This document shows positions 17,441 through 25,796 of a stretch of DNA of 64,000 nucleotides, piece by piece. The position numbers were made by a program, and so were the translations under genes. The notes under the pieces are model-generated. The model was not told the DNA's origin, made no database searches, and saw only the letters and a list, made by a program, of their open reading frames with translations. The stretch lies in the NCBI RefSeq assembly GCF_013415485.1, contig NZ_JACBXS010000006.1, forward strand, positions 89,086 through 153,085. Reading direction: 5' to 3'. Origin of the DNA: Rhabdonatronobacter sediminivivens (GTDB lineage Bacteria; Pseudomonadota; Alphaproteobacteria; Rhodobacterales; Rhodobacteraceae). Every line of letters begins with the position of its first letter. The first letter of the stretch is position 1.

Positions 17441-18721
17441 TCAGTCGCTCCCGGCCTCGGCCAGGGCGATGAAACGTTCCAGATCGGCATCACGGCTGAG
17501 GTCCGCGGTTTCAAAGCGTTCCCGCAACCCTTCGGCAGACAGCGCCACCTGATCCACCACCTGCGCCCCGGGGGCGGCGGGACCATAGGCCTGCCCGTTG
17601 ACCATGAAATAGACCGACCCCGAGTTTCCCGCGCGCAGGATCGGCGCATCTTCGGTCTGGGGCACGGTGTAGCGTTCGCCCGCGTCCAGGATCTTTTCGA
17701 ACAGCACGGTGCCATCAGCAGCACGCACGCGCACCCAGCTGGGGCGGACGGCCAGAAGCTCCACTGCGGCGGGCGCTTCCTCAACCACCTGGATGGAGCG
17801 GTTTTCCGGGGCCAGAGCCTCGGCCAGGGCGCGCGACATGGCGTCATCCTCGTCTGGGGTGGCTTCGGTGTCCCGGCGCGGGGTGATTGCGGCAATGGGG
17901 CCATCGCGCGATTCCATGACCGGCACATCCAGACCCTGCGGGCGGTGCACCCGCACCGACCCTTCGGCAACACGGGTCGAGGGCAGGGGCTCCATGGCCG
18001 CCGGTTCGGCAAGCGCAAAGCTGGTGTCAACATCCAGGCTGGTCGCGCTGGGCACGGCATCGAGCGGGTCCAGTTCGCTCAGCACATTGGGTGCCTGATC
18101 CGCCGGGGCCAGTTGCACGCGCTGCACCTCGTTGAACACAGTCCAGCCGCCGTAGCCCAGCCCTGCAATCAGCGCGACAAGCACGGCGATGGAGCCAACC
18201 GCGCCCGGTTCGATCCGGCGCCAGAAGGGTTCAGGCTCGGGCGCGATGGACAGACGGTTGAGCAGCCCGTCCGGAACCTGCTTGACCGCCGGGCGGGCCG
18301 GGGTCTTGGCCCGGGCCATGCCATCCATGCCGCTGGGAATGGCGAAACCGGTTTCGGCGCAGAATTTCGCGTAGGTCCATTCCGGGTCCATGCCCAGATA
18401 CTTGGCATAGGAGCGCACATACCCGGCAACGAAGCTGGGCGCCTCGAAGACGCTCAGATCCCCGTTTTCGATCGCGGTGATATAGGTTGCGCGGATGTGC
18501 AGTTCGCGCTGGACGTCCAGCAGTGACTTGCCCAGGGTCGCGCGCTCCCCGCGCATGACATCGCCCAGACGCAGATCATAGTCGTCAAACCCCATGGGCC
18601 AGGACGAATCACGTCCCTCCTCAGCGGGTTTTCTTCCCAGCCAATTCATGAAACCGCCCCCGATAACCGCCATTGTTCTGGGTGCTTTTCTCCGAGTGCC
18701 TTCTTCGGGCCTTTCGCTCAC
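17441..18721 (-). CDS. rodZ: RodZ-like cytoskeletal/HTH membrane protein
   Basis: A 426-residue protein with an N-terminal cytoplasmic HTH domain (about 52-120; LGKSLLDVQRELHI, YITAIENGDL), one membrane helix (about 175-197), and a periplasmic C-terminal DUF4115 domain (WVRVRAADGTVLFEKILDAG). RodZ links MreB to the cell-wall elongation machinery. The start is GTG at 18721 behind AGAGGT; a downstream ATG at 18673 is possible. The gene lies between hemA and ispG, all on the minus strand. Confidence 0.85.
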   Translation of the reverse strand: MSERPEEGTRRKAPRTMAVIGGGFMNWLGRKPAEEGRDSSWPMGFDDYDLRLGDVMRGERATLGKSLLDVQRELHIRATYITAIENGDLSVFEAPSFVAGYVRSYAKYLGMDPEWTYAKFCAETGFAIPSGMDGMARAKTPARPAVKQVPDGLLNRLSIAPEPEPFWRRIEPGAVGSIAVLVALIAGLGYGGWTVFNEVQRVQLAPADQAPNVLSELDPLDAVPSATSLDVDTSFALAEPAAMEPLPSTRVAEGSVRVHRPQGLDVPVMESRDGPIAAITPRRDTEATPDEDDAMSRALAEALAPENRSIQVVEEAPAAVELLAVRPSWVRVRAADGTVLFEKILDAGERYTVPQTEDAPILRAGNSGSVYFMVNGQAYGPAAPGAQVVDQVALSAEGLRERFETADLSRDADLERFIALAEAGSD

Positions 18722-18783
18722 ACCTCTGTTTTCTGATACCTATATGGTAGCAGATCGCAACCCGAATTAAAGGATTTTGTGTC

Positions 18784-20007
18784 TCAGGCCGAAAGTTCGG
18801 CGCGATTCAGCGCACAGTGCGACCACAGATTGTCCATCGCGCGGACAAGATGGTTGATCATCCCAGGGTTGTGCACCGGAGAGGGCGTGAATCGCAGCCG
18901 TTCGGTGCCGCGCGGCACGGTGGGGAAGTTGATCGGCTGGACATAAACGCCGAATCTGTCCAGCAACATGTCCGAGATCAGCTTGCAATGCACTGGGTCG
19001 CCCACATGGACGGGGACGATATGGCTGCCGTGGTCGATGATCGGCAGGCCCAGACCCTTCAGGCGCATTTTCAGGATGCGGGCGTGTTCCTGCTGCTTGT
19101 CGCGCAGGGCCTGGTCGGTCTTCAGATGCCGCACGCTGGCGCGCGCCCCCGCCGCCACCGCCGGCGGCAGCGAGGTGGTGAAGATGAAGCCCGGTGCATA
19201 AGAGCGGATGGCATCGCACAACTTTGCGCTGGCGGCGATATAGCCGCCCATCACGCCATAGGCCTTGGCCAGGGTGGCGTTGATGATGTCGATCCGGCCC
19301 ATCAGCCCGTCACGTTCGCATACGCCCGCGCCACGGGGGCCGTACATGCCCACGGCGTGGACCTCGTCGATATAGGTCAGGGCGTTGAATTCCTCGGCCA
19401 GGTCGCAGATCGCCTCGATCGGGCCGAAATCGCCATCCATGGAATAGATCGATTCGAAGGCGATGAGCTTGGGCGCGGCAGGGTCGTCAGCCTCCAGCAG
19501 CTCGCGCAGATGGGCGACGTCATTGTGCCGGAAGATGCGCTTTGCCCCACCATTGCGGCGCACCCCTTCGATCATCGAGGCATGGTTGAGCGCATCCGAA
19601 TAGATGATCAGCCCGGGGAACAGGCGCGGCAGGGTGCTGAGCGTGGCATCATTGGCAATATAGGCCGAGGTGAAGACCAGCGCGGCCTCCTTGCCGTGCA
19701 GGTCCGCCAGTTCGGCCTCAAGCTGCTTGTGGTAGATCGTGGTGCCCGAGATGTTGCGCGTGCCGCCTGAACCGGCGCCGGTGGCGTCCAGCGCCTCATG
19801 CATCGCATCCAGCACGACCGGGTGCTGCCCCATGCCCAGATAGTCATTGCCGCACCACACGGTGATGTCCTGCTGGCTGCCATCGGGGCGGGTCCAGACC
19901 GCGTGGGGGAAATGGCCCTTGCGCCGCTCGATATCGATGAAGGTGCGATAACGTCCCTCTTCGTGCAGGCGGGTCAGGGCGGCATCGACGGCGGCAGCGT
20001 AGTTCAA
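18784..20007 (-). CDS. hemA: 5-aminolevulinate synthase
   Basis: A 407-residue PLP enzyme that condenses glycine and succinyl-CoA to 5-aminolevulinate, the first step of tetrapyrrole synthesis in Alphaproteobacteria. The PLP lysine is K248 in [11 protein letters not shown]. Other landmarks are [22 protein letters not shown] and RLRFTPSP. I place the start at TTG 20007 (then [10 protein letters not shown]), five bases behind AGGGAGA, because this gives the family length of 407 residues. The frame is open to 20094, but the extra residues are unlike HemA. An Fnr-type box lies about 90 bp upstream, in line with oxygen control of haem and bacteriochlorophyll supply. Confidence 0.95.
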   Translation of the reverse strand: MNYAAAVDAALTRLHEEGRYRTFIDIERRKGHFPHAVWTRPDGSQQDITVWCGNDYLGMGQHPVVLDAMHEALDATGAGSGGTRNISGTTIYHKQLEAELADLHGKEAALVFTSAYIANDATLSTLPRLFPGLIIYSDALNHASMIEGVRRNGGAKRIFRHNDVAHLRELLEADDPAAPKLIAFESIYSMDGDFGPIEAICDLAEEFNALTYIDEVHAVGMYGPRGAGVCERDGLMGRIDIINATLAKAYGVMGGYIAASAKLCDAIRSYAPGFIFTTSLPPAVAAGARASVRHLKTDQALRDKQQEHARILKMRLKGLGLPIIDHGSHIVPVHVGDPVHCKLISDMLLDRFGVYVQPINFPTVPRGTERLRFTPSPVHNPGMINHLVRAMDNLWSHCALNRAELSA

Positions 20008-20097
20008 GACATTCTCCCTGGCAGAAGGCTGGGCTGCGTTCCTTATACCATTCGCAGCGCGTTGCGAAAGCGTTACAGGGCGTAGGTGGCGCAAAAC

Positions 20098-20111
20098 ATG
20101 ATCTGGATCAA
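20098..20111. promoter_or_regulatory. Fnr/FnrL-type box upstream of hemA
   Basis: ATGATCTGGATCAA matches the Fnr consensus TTGAT-N4-ATCAA at nine of ten fixed bases. It is about 91 bp upstream of the hemA start. FnrL control of hemA is established in Rhodobacter sphaeroides; here it is inferred. Confidence 0.6.
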
Positions 20112-20140
20112 TGTCGACAGTGTCGCAGGGGTTTGGGCGG

Positions 20141-20236
20141 CGTCACCTGCCCCCACGTCACCTGCCCCCACGTCACCTGCCCCCACGTCACCTGCCCCCA
20201 CGTCACCTGCCCCCACGTCACGGGCCCCCACGTCAC
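20141..20236. repeat. 15-bp tandem repeat upstream of hemA
   Basis: Five perfect copies of CGTCACCTGCCCCCA start at 20141, 20156, 20171, 20186 and 20201. A sixth variant copy (20216) and a partial seventh (20231) follow. The block ends just before the stop of the secreted-protein gene. It lies upstream of the hemA Fnr box. Copy number is likely to vary between strains. Confidence 0.95.
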
Positions 20237-20239
20237 AGG

Positions 20240-20650
20240 TTAGCCCGCAGGCGCCAGTTCCAGCACAACCACGCAGGACGGCCCGCCGCTGCGCTCGGCC
20301 TCGCACATGGACAGGGCGGCGTCGCGGGCGGTATCGGGGTCAGGCAGTTGCGCCAGGGCGGCGACGCCCTGCGCGGGCATGCCGTCACGGATGAAGCCCT
20401 GCGCCGGGGCCACGGCGATGGCGCCATGGCCGGGGCCATCGCCCATGAACAGCGCCAGCGCCTGCGGGTCATTGCCCACCAGGCGCAGGGTGTCCAGTTC
20501 CTCGGGCGTGAGGAACTCATGGGCATGCACGGTGACGGTGCTGTCGGCCAGGGTGTAGGTTTCGGTTTCGGCGGCGATGGCCGGGGTGGCGGCAAGGGCG
20601 GCCGTCAGGGAAAGTGCCGCAATGGCGGGGCGGGGGGCGGTCACGCGCAT
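20240..20650 (-). CDS. Small secreted protein of unknown function
   Basis: A 136-residue protein with a clear Sec signal peptide (about 1-27, ending ATPAIAAE), so the mature part is periplasmic or exported. The mature region has only two cysteines (SMCEAE, PSCVVV) that could form a disulfide. No known domain. AAGGAG lies eight bases before the ATG at 20650. It is upstream of hemA on the same strand, separated by the tandem repeat. I cannot assign a role. Confidence 0.7.
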   Translation of the reverse strand: MRVTAPRPAIAALSLTAALAATPAIAAETETYTLADSTVTVHAHEFLTPEELDTLRLVGNDPQALALFMGDGPGHGAIAVAPAQGFIRDGMPAQGVAALAQLPDPDTARDAALSMCEAERSGGPSCVVVLELAPAG

Positions 20651-20816
20651 GGTGGATACTCCTTCGCTGTTCGGCGGAGTTCTAGCACAACCGGCGCCGC
20701 GGGACAGCCCCCGCTGGCCGGTGACCTTGCGTGCGCGGGCAGGGTCAGAAGCGCGCTTCAATCCGGCGCCGGGGTGATCTAGGGTGCGCGCAACAACCCT
20801 GTTTGTGGAGATCACC

Positions 20817-22202
20817 ATGACCGACCGACTTGCCCCGGTGCTGGACCGGATCGATTGCGACATGGACGCGGCGCTGGACCGGCTGCTGGCGCTGCTGCGC
20901 ATCCCGTCGATTTCGACCGATCCCGCCTACAAGGCCGAGTGCGACCGCGCTGCCGACTGGCTGGTGGCGGATCTGGCCGCGATGGGCGTTAATGCGGAAA
21001 AGCGCGCCACCGACGGACACCCTATGGTGGTGGGGCATCTGCGCGGGCGGGGGCCGCATCTGCTGTTCTATGGCCATTATGATGTGCAGCCTGTGGACCC
21101 GCTGAACCTGTGGCACCGCGACCCGTTCGACCCGGCGATCGAGGATACGCCTGCGGGCCGCGTGATCCGGGGCCGGGGCGCGGCCGATGACAAGGGGCAA
21201 CTGATGACCTTTGTCGAAGCCTGCCGCGCCTGGATTGCGGTCCATGGCAGCTTGCCGGTCAACATCACCTTCCTGCTGGAAGGCGAGGAGGAATCTGGCT
21301 CGCCCTCGCTGGTGCCGTTCCTGCGCGACAACGCAGCCGAGCTGACCGCCGATCTGGCGTTGATCTGCGACACCGGCATGTTCGACCCGCAGACGCCCGC
21401 CATCACCACCATGCTGCGCGGCCTGCTGGGCGAGGAGGTGACCATCCACGGCCCGTCAAAGGACCTGCATTCGGGGATGTTCGGGGGCGCCGCCATGAAC
21501 CCTGCGCGGGTGCTGGCGCGTATCCTGGCCGATCTGCATGACGATCAGGGCCGGGTGACGGTGCCGGGATTCTATGACGGGGTGCCCGAACTGAGCCCCG
21601 AGCTGCGCGCGCAATGGGAGGGGCTGGATTTCGACCACGCGGCGTTTCTGGGCGGCGTGGGGCTGTCCGAACCGGCGGGCGAGGCCGGGCGCAGCGCGCT
21701 GGAGATGATCTGGTCCCGCCCGACCTGCGAGATCAACGGCATGTGGTCCGGCTATACGGGCGCGGGGTTCAAGACGGTGCTGCCGGCGCAGGCCTCGGCC
21801 AAGGTCAGCTTCCGGCTGGTGGGCGATCAGGACCCGCTGGCGATCCGCGAGAGCTTCCGCGCCTTTGTGCAGGAGCGGTTGCCCGCCGATTGCCGGGCAG
21901 AATTTGCGCCCCACGGGGCGTCCCGGGCATCGGTCATGGCGACGGATCACCCCGCCTTTGAGGCGGCGCGGCAGGCGCTTTCAGATGAATGGCCGCGCGC
22001 TGCTGCCTTTATCGGCAGTGGCGGGTCGATCCCCATTGCCGGGTATTTCAAGGGGATGCTGGGCATGGAGTCGATGCTGATCGGCTTTGGCCGCGATGAT
22101 GACCAGATCCATTCCCCGAACGAGAAATATGATCTGGAGAGCTTTCACGGCGGCATCCGGTCCTGGGCGCGCATTCTGGACGCGGTATCGAAGGACGGCT
22201 GA
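20817..22202 (+). CDS. M20-family metallopeptidase (dipeptidase-like)
   Basis: A 461-residue zinc peptidase of the M20/ArgE/DapE group. Metal and catalytic blocks are LLFYGHYDVQP (about 87), GRGAADDKGQ and LEGEEESGS, with a dimerisation lid in the middle (about 200-360) and the C-terminal HSPNEKYDLESFHGG. These enzymes cleave dipeptides or N-acyl amino acids in the cytoplasm. The ATG at 20817 with GTGGAG upstream is chosen over 20784. It is followed by a family B-like repeat. Substrate unknown. Confidence 0.9.
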   Translation: MTDRLAPVLDRIDCDMDAALDRLLALLRIPSISTDPAYKAECDRAADWLVADLAAMGVNAEKRATDGHPMVVGHLRGRGPHLLFYGHYDVQPVDPLNLWHRDPFDPAIEDTPAGRVIRGRGAADDKGQLMTFVEACRAWIAVHGSLPVNITFLLEGEEESGSPSLVPFLRDNAAELTADLALICDTGMFDPQTPAITTMLRGLLGEEVTIHGPSKDLHSGMFGGAAMNPARVLARILADLHDDQGRVTVPGFYDGVPELSPELRAQWEGLDFDHAAFLGGVGLSEPAGEAGRSALEMIWSRPTCEINGMWSGYTGAGFKTVLPAQASAKVSFRLVGDQDPLAIRESFRAFVQERLPADCRAEFAPHGASRASVMATDHPAFEAARQALSDEWPRAAAFIGSGGSIPIAGYFKGMLGMESMLIGFGRDDDQIHSPNEKYDLESFHGGIRSWARILDAVSKDG

Positions 22203-22204
22203 AG

Positions 22205-22275
22205 GCGCGCTGCGCCCCTCCTCGGGCGCGCCCGCCCACCCACCCTGCGCCCTCGGAGGGGCGCGCCCGGCCCCC
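22205..22275. repeat. GC-rich dispersed repeat, family B-like copy 3
   Basis: A looser relative of the copies at 12318 and 16076 (CTCGGGCGCGCCCGCCCACCC, then CCTCGGAGGGGCG), with internal inverted repeats. It is directly behind the M20 peptidase stop. Similarity is partial. Confidence 0.45.
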
Positions 22276-22340
22276 GTGGGCCGGGCGGGGCCGGTGGTGG
22301 CGTTGCGCGTGACCGGGCGCCGCGTATCCGGTGAAATGGA

Positions 22341-22367
22341 AAAGGCCCCGCCGGGGGCGGGGCCTTT
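22341..22367. terminator. Rho-independent terminator of the ribosomal operon
   Basis: A 12-bp stem AAAGGCCCCGCC / GGCGGGGCCTTT with a 3-base loop, 24 bp beyond the rplI stop. On the minus strand it ends in TTTTCC. Its A/T flanks could also serve the peptidase gene from the other side. Confidence 0.85.
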
Positions 22368-22390
22368 GTCAGATCATGGTGCCTGCGCGA

Positions 22391-23008
22391 TCAGCTGTCA
22401 CGCGGGTCTTCGCTTTCGCCAAGGTTGCGCGGATCTTCGTCATCGTCCAGGCCTGCGGCGCCGATATCGTCGAAGAGTTCCGCAATCTCGAATTCGGCGG
22501 CCGATTCTTCTTCGGCAGCCGCTTCCTGGATGGTCTTGCCCGAAGCCTGCAGCTCGGCCTCATCCTGGGACCGGGCAACGTTGATGCGGACGGTCGCCTC
22601 GACCTCGGGGTGCAGCACAAGGGTGACCTCGTGGATGCCCAGGGTCTTGATGGGGGCCGCAAGCACGACCTGGCGGCGTTCGACGCTGACGCCGGCTTCG
22701 GTCAGGACATCGGTGATGTCACGGGTGCTGACCGAGCCATAGAGCGCGCCGGCATCCGAGGCCGAGCGGATCACGATATGGGTGCCGCCATCCACGCGCG
22801 AGGCGATGTCCTGTGCCTCGCGGCGGGTTTCGATGTTGCGAGCCTCCAGTTCGGCCTTGCGGGCCTTGAAGGCTTCGACGTTCGATTCGCTGGCGCGCAG
22901 GGCCTTGCCCTGCGGCAGAAGGAAATTGCGCGCGTATCCGGGCTTGACGCTGACCACGTCGCCCATCTGGCCCAGCTTGGCCACGCGCTCCAGAAGGATA
23001 ACCTGCAT
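22391..23008 (-). CDS. rplI: 50S ribosomal protein L9
   Basis: A 205-residue L9, which binds 23S rRNA near the L1 stalk. The N-terminal domain is typical ([22 protein letters not shown], shown here only as a landmark split: [13 protein letters not shown] at 1-13, [13 protein letters not shown] about 24-36). The C-terminal domain is followed by an extension of about 50 acidic residues ([16 protein letters not shown]), longer than the roughly 150-residue E. coli protein but usual in Rhodobacterales. Third gene of rpsF-rpsR-rplI. Confidence 0.96.
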   Translation of the reverse strand: MQVILLERVAKLGQMGDVVSVKPGYARNFLLPQGKALRASESNVEAFKARKAELEARNIETRREAQDIASRVDGGTHIVIRSASDAGALYGSVSTRDITDVLTEAGVSVERRQVVLAAPIKTLGIHEVTLVLHPEVEATVRINVARSQDEAELQASGKTIQEAAAEEESAAEFEIAELFDDIGAAGLDDDEDPRNLGESEDPRDS

Positions 23009-23021
23009 TGGTGCGTGCTCC

Positions 23022-23249
23022 TTATTTCACGGCGTAGGGCAGCAGCGCCAGAAAGCGGGCGCGCTTGATCGCCCGCGACAGTTCGCGCTGCTTTTTCGAC
23101 GATACGGCAGTGATCCGCGACGGCACGATCTTGCCGCGTTCGGAAATGTAGCGCTGCAGCAGGCGGGTGTCCTTGTAGTCGATCGACGGCGCGTTGTCGC
23201 CCGAGAAGGGGCAGACCTTGCGGCGGCGGAAAAACGGTCTTGCGGCCAT
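23022..23249 (-). CDS. rpsR: 30S ribosomal protein S18
   Basis: A 75-residue S18 that pairs with S6 on the 30S platform. Landmarks: N-terminal [17 protein letters not shown], then [19 protein letters not shown] and [15 protein letters not shown]. Located 22 bp behind rpsF and 13 bp before rplI, the conserved alphaproteobacterial order. Confidence 0.97.
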   Translation of the reverse strand: MAARPFFRRRKVCPFSGDNAPSIDYKDTRLLQRYISERGKIVPSRITAVSSKKQRELSRAIKRARFLALLPYAVK

Positions 23250-23271
23250 GTTCTATACTCCTTCGGCGGGA

Positions 23272-23619
23272 TCAGCGACGGCGCTCGGGGCGGTCGTCGC
23301 GCTTCTGCATCTGCACGGACGGTCCTTCGGCGTGTTCATCGACCTTGACGGTCAGCACGCGCATGACGTCATCATGCAGGCGCATCAGGCGCTCCATCTC
23401 CTGCACGGCGTCGGACGGGGCGTCCGAACGCATGAAGGCATAGTGGCCCTTGCGGTTCTTGTTGATCTTGTAGGCCATGGTCTTCAGGCCCCAGTATTCG
23501 CTGTCCACCAGCTTGCCGCCATTGTCGGACAGCACGGCGCCGAAATGTTCGACCAGGCTTTCGGCCTGGGTGTTGGACAGGTCCTGGCGCGCGATCATCA
23601 CATGCTCATAGAGAGGCAT
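23272..23619 (-). CDS. rpsF: 30S ribosomal protein S6
   Basis: A 115-residue S6, first gene of the operon. Landmarks: MPLYEHVMIARQDLS, KTMAYKINKNRKGHYAFM, and an Arg-rich tail. Its leader (about 100 nt from the predicted promoter at 23724-23751) contains an inverted repeat GGGTGGG / CCCACCC at 23652-23680. Leader hairpins in S6-S18 operons can bind the S6:S18 pair for feedback, but I could not confirm that motif here. Confidence 0.96.
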   Translation of the reverse strand: MPLYEHVMIARQDLSNTQAESLVEHFGAVLSDNGGKLVDSEYWGLKTMAYKINKNRKGHYAFMRSDAPSDAVQEMERLMRLHDDVMRVLTVKVDEHAEGPSVQMQKRDDRPERRR

Positions 23620-23723
23620 GGGTTCTCCAGTTCTTCAGGGCGAACTTCACAGGGTGGGCAAACCCTTCCGCGCCCCACCCACGAGAGGTTGCGCCGGCTC
23701 CGATACATGCGGAAGGATGCGCC

Positions 23724-23751
23724 TTTATAGCGGCCCGTTTCCGCGGCGCAA
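23724..23751 (-). promoter_or_regulatory. Sigma70-type promoter of rpsF operon
   Basis: On the minus strand TTGCGC (23751-23746) and TATAAA (23729-23724) are separated by 16 bp. Predicted start near 23717, leaving a leader of about 100 nt before rpsF. The promoter lies just beyond the last CcsR-like hairpin. Confidence 0.6.
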
Positions 23752-23790
23752 GGGGGGGATCCGGCGAATATGCAGGGAATGAAATGCAAA

Positions 23791-23867
23791 GCGGCGCCAC
23801 CGGGGAGGAGGTCGGTGACGCCGCCGCATTATGCCTGCCACCCCGGGAGGAGGAGTAGGGCGCAGGC
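23791..23867 (-). ncRNA. CcsR/cuckoo-type sRNA, unit 4
   Basis: Two adjacent hairpins, at 23833-23867 (loop motif at 23845-23853) and 23791-23824 (23803-23811), 8 nt apart. Each presents CCTCCTCCC in its loop on the minus strand. Stems are GCCTGC/GCAGGC and GCGGCG-CACCG/CGGTG-CGCCGC. The motif and context match the CcsR sRNAs of Rhodobacter sphaeroides, processed from the 3' side of a DUF1127 mRNA. Confidence 0.8.
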
Positions 23868-23884
23868 GGGGCTTGCCCTGAAAA

Positions 23885-23964
23885 GCGGCAGCTTCCAGGG
23901 AGGAGGAGAGGAAGCTGCCGCGTCTTTTCTGCCATTGCCCCAGGGAGGAGGAGGGGGCGCAGGC
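23885..23964 (-). ncRNA. CcsR/cuckoo-type sRNA, unit 3
   Basis: Hairpins at 23931-23964 (motif 23943-23951) and 23885-23921 (motif 23898-23906), 9 nt apart. The second has a perfect 12-bp stem, GCGGCAGCTTCC / GGAAGCTGCCGC, and is followed on the minus strand by TTTTC, so it could end the transcript. Confidence 0.85.
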
Positions 23965-23990
23965 CGTTCAGGGGCGTGAAGCCCAAGTTC

Positions 23991-24070
23991 CGAACCGCCC
24001 CGGTGCAGGGAGGAGGAGAGCACCGGTTCGATCCGTACGATCCGCCCCGGGAGGAGGTGGGGCGCGTCGT
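23991..24070 (-). ncRNA. CcsR/cuckoo-type sRNA, unit 2
   Basis: Hairpins at 24037-24070 (motif 24049-24057) and 23991-24030 (motif 24008-24016), 6 nt apart. Stems: CGCCCC/GGGGCG with outer ACGA/TCGT, and CGGTGC/GCACCG with outer CGAAC/GTTCG around a bulge. Confidence 0.8.
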
Positions 24071-24080
24071 CCTTTTCCCT

Positions 24081-24109
24081 GACCTGCCACCGCGATGCGG
24101 CGGCAGGTC
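24081..24109 (-). other. Hairpin without CCTCCTCCC loop inside the sRNA array
   Basis: GACCTGCC / GGCAGGTC with an inner CCGC/GCGG and a 3-base loop, between sRNA units 1 and 2. It lacks the anti-Shine-Dalgarno-like loop. It could be an RNase or terminator element separating unit 1 from the rest. Confidence 0.6.
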
Positions 24110-24118
24110 AAGGTCGGA

Positions 24119-24188
24119 GCAGGCATCATCCGGGAGGAGGATAGATGTGCCTGCCGTATTTCAGGGACCTTGGGAGGAGGTCGGTCCC
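24119..24188 (-). ncRNA. CcsR/cuckoo-type sRNA, unit 1
   Basis: Hairpins at 24164-24188 (motif 24172-24180) and 24119-24154 (motif 24132-24140), 9 nt apart. Stems: GGGACC/GGTCCC and GCAGGCA/TGCCTGC. It starts only 12 nt beyond the DUF1127 stop codon. Confidence 0.8.
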
Positions 24189-24199
24189 CGAAACCGAAT

Positions 24200-24403
24200 T
24201 CACTTGCCGTCGGCTGCTTCGCGCGCCAGGCGGCTGATCATGTTGCGGCTGATCCCCAAATCCGCCAGGTCACGGCTGGACAGGTTGCTCAGCTCTGCAT
24301 AGGTACGCCGGTATGTCTTGTACCGGGACCAGCGGTCACGCATCCGGGCCACAAACCCTTCGCCGCCGGCGCTGGTATTATGTATAACGTATGCCATGTC
24401 CAC
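24200..24403 (-). CDS. DUF1127 small basic protein, CcaF1-like
   Basis: A 67-residue DUF1127 protein (WSRYKTYRRTYAELSNLSSRDLADLGISRNMI around 25-56; basic, one domain). In Rhodobacter sphaeroides the equivalent gene (RSP_6037, CcaF1) is co-transcribed with the four CcsR sRNAs, is induced by stress sigma factors, and encodes an RNA-binding protein that affects their processing. The array begins 12 nt behind this stop, so the same arrangement is present. Start could be 24403 or the ATG at 24397. I could not identify its promoter with confidence. Confidence 0.88.
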   Translation of the reverse strand: MDMAYVIHNTSAGGEGFVARMRDRWSRYKTYRRTYAELSNLSSRDLADLGISRNMISRLAREAADGK

Positions 24404-24656
24404 CGTCTTTCCAGTCCCGGCGGCGTTTTTTCCAAACCGCTTCGGTTGACCCTCAAGATAGGCAAATGCTGCGGCTGCGCAATAAGTTTTGCTGCAACGC
24501 AGCTATGCGGCAAGTGCATGTTTCCCTTGCGTCATTTTGCTACAGCTGCAGGCGCGAATGCTGACAACGGTGGCAGTTTGTGAACGGTAACACCGTCGGG
24601 GCTTGTCTGGCGTGCGAAAGTGAACAAGTAATATGCGCAGAATACAGGAGCCAGGC

Positions 24657-25748
24657 ATGACCCCAACCCGCGACAATATCCTGAAGGCGCTCGAATCTGT
24701 CGCGCATCCTGACGGTGGAACCCTGGTGTCCCGGGATCTGATCCGGGCGCTGGTGGTCGAGGAGGGGATGGTCCGCTTCGTGATCGAGGCCGAGGACCCC
24801 GCGGCCGCCCGCGCGCTGGAAGCCGCCCGCAAGGAGGCCGAGGCCACCGTGGCCGCGCTGGAGGGTGTGACGCGGGTGTCGGTGGCGCTGACCGCCCATG
24901 GCCCGGCGCCGAAAGCCCCGCCCCGCCCCGCCCCGTCGGGCGAGCCGCCCGCGCTCAAGATCGGGCGCCACCCCACATCGCAGCAGGGCAAGCAGGATCT
25001 GCCGGGGATCAAGCGCATCATCGCCATCGGGTCCGGCAAGGGCGGCGTGGGCAAGTCGACCGTGTCGTCAAACCTGGCGGTGGCGCTGGCGCGTGAGGGC
25101 TGGAAGGTCGGCCTGCTGGATGCCGATATCTACGGGCCCAGCCAGCCGCGCATGATGGGGGTGTCAAAGCGCCCGGCCTCGCCCGATGGCAAGTTGATCA
25201 TCCCGCTCGAGGCTCATGGCGTCATCATGATCTCGATCGGCCTGATGATGAAGGAGGATGAGGCCGTGATCTGGCGCGGCCCCATGTTGATGGGCGCGCT
25301 GCAGCAGCTTCTGACCCAGGTGCAATGGGGTGAGCTGGATGCGCTGCTGATCGACATGCCGCCGGGAACCGGGGATATACAGCTGACCCTGTGTTCCAAG
25401 TTCAACGTGACCGGGGCGCTGGTGGTGTCCACGCCGCAGGACGTGGCCTTGCTGGACGCCCGCAAGGCGTTGCGCGCCTTTCAGACGCTGAAGACGCCGG
25501 TGCTGGGGCTGATCGAGAACATGTCCACGTTCATATGCCCCAAATGCGGGCATGAGGAACATGTGTTCGGCGAAGGCGGGGTGCGCAAGGAGGCCACGCG
25601 GCTGGAGCTTCCCTTCCTGGGTGAGCTGCCGCTGGCGGTGGATGTGCGCCTTGCCGGGGATGGTGGCGTGCCGGTGGCGGCGACCGACAGCCCGTTGGCG
25701 GCGCCGTATCGCCGCATGGCGCGCCGTTTGATCGAAAGCTGCAGCTAG
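24657..25748 (+). CDS. mrp: Mrp/ApbC-type P-loop ATPase, Fe-S carrier
   Basis: A 363-residue Mrp/NBP35-family protein that carries and transfers Fe-S clusters. An N-terminal DUF59 domain (about 1-85) precedes the ATPase domain with deviant Walker [12 protein letters not shown] near 124, [10 protein letters not shown] and DMPPGTGD. The CPKCG pair near 293 bridges the cluster between subunits. The ATG at 24657 has ACAGGAG upstream and replaces an ATG at 24633. A strong terminator follows. Confidence 0.93.
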   Translation: MTPTRDNILKALESVAHPDGGTLVSRDLIRALVVEEGMVRFVIEAEDPAAARALEAARKEAEATVAALEGVTRVSVALTAHGPAPKAPPRPAPSGEPPALKIGRHPTSQQGKQDLPGIKRIIAIGSGKGGVGKSTVSSNLAVALAREGWKVGLLDADIYGPSQPRMMGVSKRPASPDGKLIIPLEAHGVIMISIGLMMKEDEAVIWRGPMLMGALQQLLTQVQWGELDALLIDMPPGTGDIQLTLCSKFNVTGALVVSTPQDVALLDARKALRAFQTLKTPVLGLIENMSTFICPKCGHEEHVFGEGGVRKEATRLELPFLGELPLAVDVRLAGDGGVPVAATDSPLAAPYRRMARRLIESCS

Positions 25749-25796
25749 GGCTGCCTGCCCGGAGCGATTCCGGGAAATCATGGCACAGTGCATGGC

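Noticed and set aside
20141..20236. Possible CRISPR array
   Set aside because: The 15-bp units are directly adjacent with no spacers and no cas genes are present.
20111..20782. Reading frame encoding RHLPP repeats through the 15-bp tandem repeat
   Set aside because: The repeat unit is a multiple of three, so all frames stay open. It overlaps the secreted-protein gene on the other strand.
23791..24188. Possible CRISPR array or cluster of ribosome-binding sites from GGGAGGAGG repeats
   Set aside because: The intervals are irregular and each copy is the loop of its own stem. No ORFs start behind the plus-strand copies.
24404..24656. RpoH-type promoter for the DUF1127 gene (CTTGAG near 24450)
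   Set aside because: No matching -10 at the right distance could be found by eye, although stress sigma control would be expected from R. sphaeroides.
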